A stretch of 64,000 nt of DNA from an uncultured Burkholderiales bacterium (GCA_946480465.1 CAMLJY010000011.1:1-64000); one strand, 5' to 3'. Shown: positions 33,668 to 42,764, counted from the stretch's first letter. Numbers and translations are program-made. The notes: generated by a model from the sequence alone, not told the origin.

Positions 33668-35671
33668 ATGTCTACCGTGGGGCCCACCACCACTGCCGGC
33701 CAGTCCAGCGCCCTGCCCAAAGGCACGCGGCTGGGCGAGTTCGAGATCCGCCGCGTCATTGGCGCGGGCGGCTTCGGCATCGTGTACATGGCCTTCGACC
33801 ACGGCCTGGAACGCGAGGTGGCGATCAAGGAGTACATGCCTTCGTCGCTGGCCTCGCGCACCGCGACGCTGCATGTGTCGCTGACCTCGCCGTCGAACGA
33901 GGAGACCTTCAAGCTCGGCCTGCGCTCCTTCGTCAACGAGGCCAAGCTGCTGGCCCGTTTCGACCACCGCTCGCTGATCAAGGTGCACCGCTTCTGGGAA
34001 GAGCGGGGCACCGCCTACATGGTGATGCCGCTGCTGCGCGGCCGCACGCTGCGCGAGGTGCGCCGCCTGATGGAGCAGCAGCCCACCGAGCCCTGGCTGC
34101 GCGCCGTGCTCGACCCCGTGCTGGGCGCGCTGGAGGTGCTGCACCGCGAGGACGTCTACCACCGCGACATCGCGCCCGACAACATCCTGATCGGCGACGA
34201 CGGCGTGCCGACGCTGCTGGATTTCGGGGCCGCGCGCCACGTCATCCAGGGCCGCAGCCAGACGCTGACCGCCATCCTCAAGCCCAGCTACGCACCGATC
34301 GAGCAGTACGGCGAATCGGCCAACCTGCGGCAGGGTGCGTGGACCGACCTGTATGCGCTGGGCGCGACGCTGCACTACCTGATCACCGAATCGCCGCCCG
34401 CGCCCGCCACCGTGCGCACGGTGACCGACGAGATCCCGCCGCTGGCGGCGCTGCCCCGCCCCGGCATCTCCGAAGAGTTCCTGCGCATCGTCGACTGGAT
34501 GCTGGCGCCGCGACCGCTGGACCGCCCGCAGTCGGTGGCGGAGCTGCGCGAGGTGCTGGCCGGCCGCCGTGCCATCCCGGTGCGGCCGAGCCCGGAACCG
34601 TCGGCCACCGCCTGGCAACGCACCGAGCTGTACCGTCCGCCGTCCGCCCAGCCCGGGCCAGCGCCGACGGCGGCCGCTCCGGTGCCCGCCGGCATGCCGC
34701 CGCGTCCGGTGTCGCCGCCGGCGCACCAGGAACCGCTGCCGATGCCGGTGCCGCAGCAGCCTGCCGCGGCCGGCCGCGGCGCACCGCTGCCCCGCTACGA
34801 GCCAACGATGCGGGTCGATCCGCCGCAGCCGCCCGGGCCGGCCCGATCCTCCGCTGCGGCCGAACCGCTGGATTTCGTCGCCTCGCGGCCGATGCCGGCG
34901 CATGCGGCGGCTCCGGCGCCACGGGCTGCCGCGGCCCCGGGCGCGCCGCGCGGCGTGCTGCCGTACGCCGTGGGCGGTGGCGCGGTGGTGCTGGTCGGCG
35001 CCGCGTTGTGGTGGATGCTGCGCACGCCGGTTCCCGTGGTTCCGGCGCCTGCGCCGCAGCCGGCCGCTGCGTCGGCTGCTGCCGCGCCGGCCAGCGTGGT
35101 GGCGCCGGCGATCGAGCCCCCCGCCAGCGCGGTGGCCGCGGCGGCGTCCGCAACCGCGCCTTCACAGGCCATCGCGGTCCCGCCCGCCGTCGTGCCCGGC
35201 GCCATGCCCACGCCCGCTCCGCCGCCCGCCCGCACCCCCGCGCCCGCACCGGTGGCGGCCACGCCAGCCCCCGCGCCGGTGACTGCCCGGGTGCCGACCG
35301 CGGCCCCTGCCCCGGCCCCGCGTGCGGCGCCTACATCTGTCACGCCCGCCAACGACAGCGGCGCCTTGCGCCCGTTGCCGCCGCAGCGGGCCCCGGCCCC
35401 CGCGCCGGCCCCGGTGCGCGCCGAGCCGACCCTGCCGCCGCCTGCGCCGGCGCCTGCCGCGCGCACAGCCGAGCCGGCACCGAGCCCCGCGCCCGCAGCG
35501 CCGGCGCAGGCCGCGGCGCGCGACCCGCGCGAAGCCTGCGGCCGCCGCATGCTGATCGCGCTGCACCTGTGCCTGGTGCGCGAATGCGCGAAGCCGGCCT
35601 ACCACGACCACCCGGAGTGCGTGGAGGTGCGCGCCATCGAAGAGCGCGCGCGCAACCGACACACCCAGTGA
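33668..35671 (+). CDS. Membrane-bound Ser/Thr protein kinase with Cys-rich periplasmic tail
   Basis: A 667-residue PknB-like kinase. Gly-rich loop GAGGFG (32-37), K54 (AIKEY), E91, catalytic H165-R-D167, N172 and D185-F-G are complete, so it should be active. Residues about 300-430 are Pro-rich; one membrane helix lies at about 430-452 (VGGGAVVLVGAALWWML). Then comes a 170-residue Pro/Ala linker and a short C-terminal module with four cysteines (ACGRRM, HLCLVREC, HPEC). The tail would lie in the periplasm and may sense redox or cell-wall state. It diverges from the two-component pair. TAAGCT eight bases before the ATG could be a -10. Confidence 0.88.
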   Translation: MSTVGPTTTAGQSSALPKGTRLGEFEIRRVIGAGGFGIVYMAFDHGLEREVAIKEYMPSSLASRTATLHVSLTSPSNEETFKLGLRSFVNEAKLLARFDHRSLIKVHRFWEERGTAYMVMPLLRGRTLREVRRLMEQQPTEPWLRAVLDPVLGALEVLHREDVYHRDIAPDNILIGDDGVPTLLDFGAARHVIQGRSQTLTAILKPSYAPIEQYGESANLRQGAWTDLYALGATLHYLITESPPAPATVRTVTDEIPPLAALPRPGISEEFLRIVDWMLAPRPLDRPQSVAELREVLAGRRAIPVRPSPEPSATAWQRTELYRPPSAQPGPAPTAAAPVPAGMPPRPVSPPAHQEPLPMPVPQQPAAAGRGAPLPRYEPTMRVDPPQPPGPARSSAAAEPLDFVASRPMPAHAAAPAPRAAAAPGAPRGVLPYAVGGGAVVLVGAALWWMLRTPVPVVPAPAPQPAAASAAAAPASVVAPAIEPPASAVAAAASATAPSQAIAVPPAVVPGAMPTPAPPPARTPAPAPVAATPAPAPVTARVPTAAPAPAPRAAPTSVTPANDSGALRPLPPQRAPAPAPAPVRAEPTLPPPAPAPAARTAEPAPSPAPAAPAQAAARDPREACGRRMLIALHLCLVRECAKPAYHDHPECVEVRAIEERARNRHTQ

Positions 35672-35711
35672 GGCCACCAGCGAGGCGACCAGCGAGGCCA
35701 CCAGCGAGGCC
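35670..35711 (+). repeat. 12-bp tandem repeat at the kinase stop codon
   Basis: Unit GAGGCCACCAGC, 3.5 copies, one with a C/G change. It starts within the TGA stop codon of the kinase gene. A related 9-bp repeat (GAGGCGACC) starts in the same way at 38031. Confidence 0.8.
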
Positions 35712-35905
35712 CCGCGCCGGGCCGGCGCGCGGATGCCTCGATCGCGCGACCCGCCATCCCTGTGCCGCGCGCCACCGCGTCACGCAGGTGACAGGCCGCG
35801 GCCGGATCGGCGTCGCCTGAGTGACAAATCGCGGGTTCCGCAGGATGCGGGCGCCCCGTGCGATGGGCTACACCAGCGGCAGTTGCCACCGTCGCTGCCC
35901 ATGCC

Positions 35906-37639
35906 ATGAGCCCGAATCCCACCGTCGCCCGCGCCGAGACCCAGCCCGCCGCGGCGAAGCCACTGCGCCACCACGCCATCTGGCCGCAGCGCCTGCCGCG
36001 CGAGCTGGTGCTGCCGGAGACCAGCCTGTGGTTCAACCTCGAGGTTTCCGCCACGCGCTACCCGAGCCGGGCCGCCTACCGCTTCTTCGGCAAGCCGCTC
36101 ACTTACGCCGATATGAAGCGTCAGGCCGAGGCGGTGGCCGGCTGGCTGCAGGCGCATGGCGTGGCCAAGGGCGACCGGGTGATCGTTTTCCTGCAGAACT
36201 GCCCGCAGTACTCGGTGGCGGTGCACGGCGTGCTGCGCGCGGATGCGGTCGTGGTGCCGGTGAACCCGATGAACAAGGCCGACGAATTCGGCCATTACAT
36301 CGCCGACTCGGGCGCGCGCATCGTCATCACCAGCGCCGACCTGGCCGGCATCGTCGCCGAGGCCGATGCGCGCCTGCCCGAGTCGCAGCGCATCCGCCAC
36401 CTGGTGGCCACGCGCTTCACGGATGCCATGCCGGAAGGCGCGCTCGACCCGGCGGAAGCGCCCACCGGGGCCGTGCTGCAGTGGCTGCGCGCCGACCCGC
36501 CGCTGCCTGCCGGCACGGTGCGCTGGCTCGACCTGCTGGCCGCCGGCCACGTCCCCGGCCCGCACACGGCGCAGCCGGATGACCTGGCGCTGCTGCCCTA
36601 CACCTCGGGCACGACCGGCCTGCCCAAGGGCTGCATGCACACCCACCGCACGCTGATGCACAACGTGATCGGCGGCAGCCAGTGGGGCCACAGCGGGCCG
36701 GAGACGGTGTGCCTGGGCGTGGTGCCGATGTTCCACATCACCGGCTTCATCTACTACGTGCTGGCCGCCCCGGCCGGCGGCGGCACCTGCGTCGTGATGC
36801 CGCGCTGGGACCGCGAGCTGGCGGGTCGGCTGATCTCCCGCTACCGCGTGTCCCACTGGACCTGCATCCCGACGATGATCATCGACCTCTTCGCGAGCCC
36901 CAACTACCAGCGCTTCGACCTGTCGAGCCTGCGCTACCTGTCCGGCGGCGGCGCGGCAATGCCGCAGGCCGTGGCCGAGCGGCTAGGGCGCGAGTTCGGC
37001 ATCACCTTTGCCGAGGGCTACGGCCTCACCGAAACCGCGGCGCCCACGCACGCCAACCTGGCCGAGCGCGCCAAGCTGCAGTGCCTGGGCATCCCGATCT
37101 TCGGCACCGACTCGCGCATCGTCGATCCGGAGACCCTGGCCGAATTGCCTCCTGGCGAGGTGGGCGAGATCGTCACCCACGGGCCGATGGTCTTCAAGGG
37201 TTATTGGCGCCACCCTGAAGCGACCCAGGCGGCGTTCATCGAGATCGACGGCAAGCGCTTCTTCCGCACCGGCGACCTGGGGCACGTCGACGAGGAAGGC
37301 TACTTCTTCATCACCGATCGCCTGAAGCGAATGATCAACGCCAGTGGCTTCAAGGTCTGGCCCAGCGAGGTGGAACTGCTGCTCTTCAAGTGCCCCCTGG
37401 TGCAGGAGGCCTGCGTGATCGCCAGCCGCGACCCCTACCGCGGCGAGACGGTGAAGGCGGTGGTCGTGCCGCGCGCCGAGGCCCGCGGCGCGGCGCGCGA
37501 GGAAGACGTCATCGCCTGGGCCCGGGAACACATGGCCGCGTACAAGGTGCCGCGCATCGTGCAGTTCGTCGACGCGCTGCCGAAGTCCGGTTCCGGCAAG
37601 GTGATGTGGCGCCTGTTGCAGGAGCAGGAGGCGCGCTGA
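35906..37639 (+). CDS. Acyl-CoA synthetase (AMP-forming, long-chain type)
   Basis: A 577-residue adenylate-forming ligase. AMP motif YTSGTTGLPKG, then GYGLTETAAPTH (adenine loop), FRTGDLGHVDEEGYFFITDR, LKRMINASGFKVWPSEVE and the C-terminal lysine region PKSGSGKVMWR are intact. It activates a fatty or other carboxylic acid to acyl-CoA in the cytoplasm. The ATG at 35906 fits length and N-terminus. It stands alone; the two acyl-CoA dehydrogenases 8 kb away could act on its product but are not linked. Substrate unknown. Confidence 0.9.
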   Translation: MSPNPTVARAETQPAAAKPLRHHAIWPQRLPRELVLPETSLWFNLEVSATRYPSRAAYRFFGKPLTYADMKRQAEAVAGWLQAHGVAKGDRVIVFLQNCPQYSVAVHGVLRADAVVVPVNPMNKADEFGHYIADSGARIVITSADLAGIVAEADARLPESQRIRHLVATRFTDAMPEGALDPAEAPTGAVLQWLRADPPLPAGTVRWLDLLAAGHVPGPHTAQPDDLALLPYTSGTTGLPKGCMHTHRTLMHNVIGGSQWGHSGPETVCLGVVPMFHITGFIYYVLAAPAGGGTCVVMPRWDRELAGRLISRYRVSHWTCIPTMIIDLFASPNYQRFDLSSLRYLSGGGAAMPQAVAERLGREFGITFAEGYGLTETAAPTHANLAERAKLQCLGIPIFGTDSRIVDPETLAELPPGEVGEIVTHGPMVFKGYWRHPEATQAAFIEIDGKRFFRTGDLGHVDEEGYFFITDRLKRMINASGFKVWPSEVELLLFKCPLVQEACVIASRDPYRGETVKAVVVPRAEARGAAREEDVIAWAREHMAAYKVPRIVQFVDALPKSGSGKVMWRLLQEQEAR

Positions 37640-37744
37640 CGCCCCGTTACCGAAACCACGCACGCTGCGTGACATGCGGCCGGCAAAGGAATTGCGCCCG
37701 CCGCTATGCTTTCGGGCTTCCTGGACGTTTTTATCATTCAGCCC

Positions 37745-38032
37745 ATGAACCTGATCGGCATCCCCCTGCGCCGCCCGTCCTTCGGCGAACTGACCGCCGC
37801 CGCCGTGATGGCCACGGGTGTGTGGCTGGCCGCCATCGGCTTGGCCCGGGTGTTGAACCTGCCGCTGGACCGGGTCGAAGCGGGCGCGCTGCTGCTGGTG
37901 GTGGGCTGGGGATGCGTCTCGGCCCGGCTGGGCATCCGCATCGGCATGGGCCACCGCCACCTGCTGGCCAATCTGGCCGTCAGCGCACTGCTGCTGGGCG
38001 CTTATCAAGGCGCCTGGGCCTTAGCGTCCTGA
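37745..38032 (+). CDS. Small membrane protein of unknown function
   Basis: A 95-residue protein with three hydrophobic segments (near residues 15-35, 43-62 and 70-88) and little else. I do not recognise the family. An upstream ATG at 37706 would add 13 residues; neither start has a good ribosome site. It lies downstream of the acyl-CoA ligase with a 105-base gap. It may be a phage-holin-like or stress membrane protein, but nothing in the sequence proves that. Confidence 0.5.
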   Translation: MNLIGIPLRRPSFGELTAAAVMATGVWLAAIGLARVLNLPLDRVEAGALLLVVGWGCVSARLGIRIGMGHRHLLANLAVSALLLGAYQGAWALAS

Positions 38033-38066
38033 GGCGACCGAGGCGACCGAGGCGACCGAGGCGACC
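38031..38066 (+). repeat. 9-bp tandem repeat at a stop codon
   Basis: Four perfect copies of GAGGCGACC starting at the last two bases of the TGA stop of the small membrane protein gene. Closely related to the 12-bp repeat at 35670. Confidence 0.85.
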
Positions 38067-38246
38067 CGCCCCGCCGGGTGGGCCCGGTGGCCGCGGTCAA
38101 GCGGGCCGGCCGGACCGCAGGTCGCGTCACCCGCGGCCTACGGGGTCGTAGGTGGCGGACTACCGAACTCCGCGCGCTCCTCCGATCGGATCGGGAAGCT
38201 TCCGTTGGTAGCTTTCCCGCATCCTCAACTTTCTCCGGAGAGCGCT

Positions 38247-38516
38247 ATGAACATCATCATCTGGCTGGTCGTCGGTGGCCTGATCGGTTGGGTCGCCAGC
38301 ATGATCATGCGGACCGACGCCCAGCAGGGCGTGATCCTCAACGTGGTCGTCGGCATCGTCGGCGCCTTCCTGGGCGGCTTCCTGCTCAGCCCGCTGCTCG
38401 GCGCCGGCACGGTCAACAGTGGTGACTTCAGCATCGCGGGACTGGCCGTCTCGCTGCTGGGCTCGGTCATCCTGCTGGCCATCGTCAACCTGTTCCGTCG
38501 CGGCCGCGCACGCTGA
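38247..38516 (+). CDS. GlsB/YeaQ/YmgE family stress membrane protein
   Basis: An 89-residue inner-membrane protein with three hydrophobic helices and the family glycine motifs (VVGGLIGWVASMIM; VVVGIVGAFLGGFLL). Members are linked to general stress, alkaline shock and transglycosylase-associated functions, without a known activity. ATG 38247 has GGAGAG six bases upstream. A GC-rich hairpin follows the stop, so it is likely a single-gene unit. Confidence 0.9.
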   Translation: MNIIIWLVVGGLIGWVASMIMRTDAQQGVILNVVVGIVGAFLGGFLLSPLLGAGTVNSGDFSIAGLAVSLLGSVILLAIVNLFRRGRAR

Positions 38517-38538
38517 CCGGCCTTCGGCGAATCGCCCA

Positions 38539-38582
38539 AATCGGCCGGTGCCGTCGTCCTGACGGCGCCGGCCGATTCGTTT
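38539..38582 (+). terminator. Terminator after the GlsB/YeaQ gene
   Basis: A 17-bp stem (AATCGGCCGGTGCCGTC with its complement, one G-T pair) and a five-base loop, followed by CGTTT. The stem is strong and the T-run weak; as the sequence AATCGG...CCGATT is symmetric it may also stop the convergent VOC gene. Confidence 0.7.
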
Positions 38583-38608
38583 GCGCCCGGCGCGGTCCCG
38601 CGCCGGGC

Positions 38609-39064
38609 TCAGCTGTCCGCGAACAGCGCGGTATAGCGCCGCTGCATCTCTTCGGGCGCCACGCGCTCGATCTCGTGTTCCAGCAGCCATTGGTGGCCGA
38701 AGGGGTCGCGCACGCGGCAGCTGCGCTCGCCGTAGAACTGGTCGGTGGGCGGCATCTCCAGCGTGGCGCCGGCCGCCACCGCGCGCTCCGCCAACGCGTC
38801 GCAGTCGTCCACGTGCAGGTGGATGGAGGCGCCGATCGTGGCGCCTTCGCCGGGCGCGAGCAGGCCGAATTCCGGGTATTCCTCGCTCAGCATCAGCACC
38901 GCGGGACCGAGCTGCAGTTCGGCATGGCCGATGCGCCCGGACGGCTCCACGAGGCGCATGCGCTCGGTGGCGCCGAAGGCGCGCTGGTAGAACCCGATGG
39001 CCGCGGCGGCGTCGCGCACGCGCAGGTAGGGGAAGACCTCGTGGATGGTGGGGTTGGCCTGCAT
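38609..39064 (-). CDS. VOC family protein (PhnB/glyoxalase-like)
   Basis: A 151-residue vicinal-oxygen-chelate protein with two beta-alpha-beta-beta-beta modules: FPYLRVRDAAAAIGFYQRAFGA and HAELQLGPAVLMLSEE in the first, HLHVDDCDALAERAVAAGA and DPFGHQWLLEHE in the second. Possible metal ligands are H47-type (GHAEL) and the final E. Members are dioxygenases, glyoxalases or resistance proteins; this one is of the PhnB-like group with no proven reaction. Followed downstream by an AraC-like gene on the same strand. Confidence 0.86.
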   Translation of the reverse strand: MQANPTIHEVFPYLRVRDAAAAIGFYQRAFGATERMRLVEPSGRIGHAELQLGPAVLMLSEEYPEFGLLAPGEGATIGASIHLHVDDCDALAERAVAAGATLEMPPTDQFYGERSCRVRDPFGHQWLLEHEIERVAPEEMQRRYTALFADS

Positions 39065-39134
39065 CGTGGACTCCTGTTCGATCGCTTGCCCCCAGCTTAG
39101 GCGCCGCTCGGCAGGGCGTCTTGAACGGAATTCC

Positions 39135-39977
39135 TCAGCGGCAGGCCACGTGGTGGGGGTAGGCCGTGGCGGCGCGCCGGTAGTCGCCGGGGGTCAGGCC
39201 GGCGAAGCGGCGGAACTCGCGGTTCATGTGGGCCTGGTCGGCATAACCTGCATCGCACGCGGCCCGCGCCCAGGCCGGGCCTGCGCCGTCCGCGGCGGTG
39301 CCGCCGGCGGTCCGCAGCAGCGCGTTGAAGCGCATCAGCGCGGCATGCCGCTTGGGTGCCAGGCCGCAGGCCGCGCGGTAGCGCTCGATGAAGCGCGTGG
39401 GGGAGCAGCCGCTGGCACGCTGCACCTCGCCCACGCGGTTCGGTGCCGCGGCCAGCTGGGCCACCGCCCAGCCGATCCAGGGATCCGGTGCCGCGGCGGG
39501 CCGCAGCAGCCGGCGCAGCGCCCGCTCCAGGGCGTGCAATCGGATCGGCGCGGGAGCCAGGCGGCCGCCCGCGAGCAGGCGGTCCTGCAACCGCGCCGCG
39601 AAGCCGGGCCACAGGTCGTCAAGCGCGCAGGCCTCGTCGCTCAGCTCATGCGCGGGCGCGGCGATGAAGGCCCGCAGCCCGCCTGGCCGGAAATGGGCCC
39701 CGACGACCGCCAGCGGCGTTGCCGTGTCGCGCAGCGTCGGGCGATGCTGCGCCCCCTGCAGCACGCCGCCCGCGTGCCAGTGACCGATGCCGTCGTCGCG
39801 CCCGGCGAAGCGGTGCAGCGCGGCTTGGGTCAGCGGCACGATCAGGTCGGCGCAGCCGGTGGGCAGGTTCCACTCGCGCGGGTGGACGGCAGGCGCGGTG
39901 CGCTCGCTGGTCCACACCCTCTCGATGAAGGCGTCCAGCGGCGCCGCAGGCCGGCGGCTGGCGTGCGCGGCGGCCAT
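39135..39977 (-). CDS. AraC-family transcriptional regulator
   Basis: A 280-residue regulator: an N-terminal ligand domain (about 1-150; WNLPTGCADLIVP, VGAHFRPGGLRAFI) of the type common before AraC HTHs, and two C-terminal helix-turn-helices (RVGEVQRASGCSPTRFIERYRAACGLAPKRHA; CDAGYADQAHMNREFRRFAGLTPGDYRR, in pieces). It lies upstream of the VOC gene on the same strand, 70 bases away, so both may be co-transcribed. Effector unknown. Confidence 0.87.
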   Translation of the reverse strand: MAAAHASRRPAAPLDAFIERVWTSERTAPAVHPREWNLPTGCADLIVPLTQAALHRFAGRDDGIGHWHAGGVLQGAQHRPTLRDTATPLAVVGAHFRPGGLRAFIAAPAHELSDEACALDDLWPGFAARLQDRLLAGGRLAPAPIRLHALERALRRLLRPAAAPDPWIGWAVAQLAAAPNRVGEVQRASGCSPTRFIERYRAACGLAPKRHAALMRFNALLRTAGGTAADGAGPAWARAACDAGYADQAHMNREFRRFAGLTPGDYRRAATAYPHHVACR

Positions 39978-39987
39978 CGCACGGCCC

Positions 39988-40584
39988 TCAGAACGACGAG
40001 CCGGGGGTCTTCAGGAACGCTTCTTCCTCGGGCGTGCTGGTGCGCCCGAGCTGGGCATTGCGGTGCGGGAAGCGGCCGAAGCGCGCAATGATGTCGTGGT
40101 GCGCCTGTGCCCAGCGCAGCAGGTCGGCCAGCGCCGGCTCGTCTTCGCCCAGTTGCTGGAAGAGCCGCAGCGCCTGCTGCTGCGCCGCCAGGTCCTCGGC
40201 GTGCTCGAACGGCATGTAGACGAACTGGCGCTGCACCCCGCTCAAGCCGCGGTCCTGGCCGGCGTCGACCATCGCGCGCGCCGCTGCCAGCGCCCGTTCA
40301 TCGCCGGCGAAGGCGCGGGCGGTGTCGCGGAAGGCATTGCGGGTGAACTGGTCCAGCACGATGACCTGGGCCAGCGCGCCCAGCTGCTCCGCGGCCCAGG
40401 ACTGCAGGCGTCCGGCCAGCGCGGCTTCGATGGTGGGTCCGAAGCGTTCGCGGACCTGCAGGTCGAAGGCCGGATCCTTGCGGAACCAAGCCTGCCGCGG
40501 CAGGCGGTGGCCGGGGTCGTCGGGCGCGCCGAACCAGAAGTCCAGCACGTCGGCGGGGGTGGCTGGGGCGGGGGTCGGATTCAT
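39988..40584 (-). CDS. DUF924 family protein
   Basis: A 198-residue helical protein of the DUF924 (TPR-like) family: DVLDFWFG near the N-terminus, AWFRKDPAFDLQVRERF, VIVLDQFTRNAFRDTARAFAGD, VYMPFEHAEDLAAQQQAL and RFGRFPHRNAQLGR toward the end. No reaction is known. ATG 40584 fits. It lies 10 bases upstream of the AraC-like gene and 32 downstream of the oligopeptidase gene, all on the minus strand. Confidence 0.88.
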   Translation of the reverse strand: MNPTPAPATPADVLDFWFGAPDDPGHRLPRQAWFRKDPAFDLQVRERFGPTIEAALAGRLQSWAAEQLGALAQVIVLDQFTRNAFRDTARAFAGDERALAAARAMVDAGQDRGLSGVQRQFVYMPFEHAEDLAAQQQALRLFQQLGEDEPALADLLRWAQAHHDIIARFGRFPHRNAQLGRTSTPEEEAFLKTPGSSF

Positions 40585-40616
40585 GCTCGCACCTTGGTGG
40601 CCGATACCGCGTGAAA

Positions 40617-42764
40617 TCAGCGTCCCAGCTGCTGCCACAGGAACGCGAACTCCAGCGCCATCATGTCGGCCTTCTGCGCGTTGTCGGCCGCGCCGGCGTG
40701 GCCGCCTTCGATGTTCTCGTAGTACAGCGGCCCGTGGCCCTGCTCCAGCATGCGGGCGGCCATCTTGCGCGCGTGGCCGGGGTGCACGCGGTCGTCGCGG
40801 GTGGAGGTGGTGAAGAGCAGCTTCGGCAGCTTCATGCCCGGCTTGACGTTCTGGTAGGGGCTGTACTTCGAGATCCAGGCCCATTCCTCGGGCTTGTCGG
40901 GGTCGCCGTACTCGGCGACCCAGGAGGCCCCCGCCAGCAGCTTGTGGTAGCGCTGCATGTCCAGCAGCGGCACCTGGCAGACCACCGCCTTGAACAGCTC
41001 CGGCCGCTGCAGCATCACCGCGCCCACCAGCAGGCCGCCGTTGCTGCCGCCCTGGATGCCCAGATGCGCGGGGCTGGTGATCTTGGCCGCGATCAGGTCC
41101 TCCGCCACGGCCGCGAAGTCGTCGTAGCTCTTCTGCTTGTTGGCCTTGGTCGCGGCCTGGTGCCAGGCGGGCCCGTACTCGCCGCCGCCGCGGATGTTGG
41201 CGACGACCAGCACGCCGCCGTGCGCATACCAGGCGGTGCCGAAGCCGGCCGAGTACCAGGGCTGCTGCGCCACCTCGAAGCCGCCGTAGCCGTACAGCAG
41301 CGTCGGGTTGCTGCCGTCGGCCTTCGCGCCCTTGGGCCAGACGACGAAGTAGGGCACCCGGGTGCCATCCTTGCTTTTCGCGAAGCGCTGCTCCACCTTG
41401 ATGCCCTGGGCATCGAAGAAGGCGGGGCGCGCCTTCAGCAGCTCGCGCTGGTCGCTGCCGGTGCGGCCCAGCATCAGCGAGTCGGGGGTGACGAAGTCCG
41501 TGTACGTCAGCAGGTAGGACTCGGCCAGCGGGTCGTCCTTCAGCTGCGGGTCGTGCAGCGCGGCGGCGGACAGCGTGCCGGGGAAGGGCGCGTTCACCTC
41601 GCGCCGCTTCCATTCCGGGTTATCGGCCGAGCGCGTCCACTCCTCCAGGCGGCCGGCCACGTTGTCCAGCACGTTCAGCAGCACGGCGTGGCGCGTGGTC
41701 GAGAAGCCGGCCAGCGAGCGCGCCGGCGTGGGCGTGAAGAGCGCGGTGAAGCGGCGCTCGCCGGCCAGGTAGGCCTTGGCATCGGTGACCAGCAGCGCAC
41801 CGGCGGGCCAGGTCTTGCCGCCGAGCTTCCAGTCGCTGCGCAGCTGCACCAGCAACTGGTCGCGCCAGAAGCTGAATTCGCTGTCGCTCGGCCGCTCCAC
41901 CACCACCGGCTTGCCGCCGGCGAGCAGGCTCAGCTCGGTGTTGTAGAAGTCCGTGGCGCGGACGAAGACGGTGCGCTCGAAGCCGGGCGTGTGGTCGACG
42001 GCCGCGTAGGCGTAGACGTCTTTGGGGCGTGCCTCGAACACGGTTTCGGCGGCACTGATCGGCTGGCCGCGCTTCCACTTCTTCACCAGCCGCGGGTAGC
42101 CCGACTCGGTCATCGAGCCGGGGCCGAAATCGGTGCCGACGTAGAGCGTGTCCTTGTCCAGCCAGTCGACGTTGGTCTTGGCCTCGGGCAGCTTGAAGCC
42201 GTCGTCGACGAACTTCTTGGTCACCGTGTCGAACTCGCGCAGCACCACCGCATCGGCCCCGCCGCGCGAGACGCGCACGAGGCAGCGCCGGTAGTCCGGC
42301 CCCAGGCAGTCGGCGCCGGACCAGACCCAGTTCTCCTTCTCGGCCTTGGCCAGCGCGTCCAGGTCGATCAGCGTTTCCCAGGCGGGGTTGGGCTTGCGGT
42401 ACTCGGCCAGCGTCGTGCGGCGCCACAGGCCGCGCGGGTTGGCCGCGTCGCGCCAGAAGTTGTACAGGTGCTCGCCGCGGCGGCTGACGTAGGGGATCTT
42501 CTCCTTGGAATCGAGGATGGCGCGGAAGGTGTCGCGCATGGTCTCGAAACGCGGGTGGCCCTGCAGCTGCTTGCGCGCCTCGGCATTGCGCTCTCGCACC
42601 CAGGCCAGGGCTTTGTCGCCCTGCACGTCTTCGAGCCAGAGGTGGGGATCGTCGGGGGTGGAGGTGCTGGCGGCCATCGGGAGGGGGACGAAGAGCGCGG
42701 ACGCGGCGGCAAGCATCAGCGCGGGCCAGCCGAGCCGCCGGGAGCGAAGGAAGGGACGCGGCAT
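40617..42764 (-). CDS. Prolyl oligopeptidase family serine peptidase
   Basis: A 715-residue S9 peptidase. A signal peptide or anchor (MPRPFLRSRRLGWPALMLAAASALFVPLPMAA, residues 1-32) suggests a periplasmic enzyme. A seven-bladed propeller (about 70-430) precedes the alpha/beta-hydrolase with GGSNGGLLVGAV (nucleophile Ser), an Asp near DPDKPEEW or DDR, and His in DDRVHPGHARKM. It cleaves short peptides after proline. A terminator hairpin lies just before the ATG, leaving no obvious ribosome site. The longer upstream frame is an artefact over the YaeQ gene. Confidence 0.9.
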   Translation of the reverse strand: MPRPFLRSRRLGWPALMLAAASALFVPLPMAASTSTPDDPHLWLEDVQGDKALAWVRERNAEARKQLQGHPRFETMRDTFRAILDSKEKIPYVSRRGEHLYNFWRDAANPRGLWRRTTLAEYRKPNPAWETLIDLDALAKAEKENWVWSGADCLGPDYRRCLVRVSRGGADAVVLREFDTVTKKFVDDGFKLPEAKTNVDWLDKDTLYVGTDFGPGSMTESGYPRLVKKWKRGQPISAAETVFEARPKDVYAYAAVDHTPGFERTVFVRATDFYNTELSLLAGGKPVVVERPSDSEFSFWRDQLLVQLRSDWKLGGKTWPAGALLVTDAKAYLAGERRFTALFTPTPARSLAGFSTTRHAVLLNVLDNVAGRLEEWTRSADNPEWKRREVNAPFPGTLSAAALHDPQLKDDPLAESYLLTYTDFVTPDSLMLGRTGSDQRELLKARPAFFDAQGIKVEQRFAKSKDGTRVPYFVVWPKGAKADGSNPTLLYGYGGFEVAQQPWYSAGFGTAWYAHGGVLVVANIRGGGEYGPAWHQAATKANKQKSYDDFAAVAEDLIAAKITSPAHLGIQGGSNGGLLVGAVMLQRPELFKAVVCQVPLLDMQRYHKLLAGASWVAEYGDPDKPEEWAWISKYSPYQNVKPGMKLPKLLFTTSTRDDRVHPGHARKMAARMLEQGHGPLYYENIEGGHAGAADNAQKADMMALEFAFLWQQLGR

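Noticed and set aside
34339..35820. Alternative frames over the Pro/Ala linker of the Ser/Thr kinase
   Set aside because: Low-complexity GC-rich DNA keeps all frames open; the kinase frame is continuous through it.
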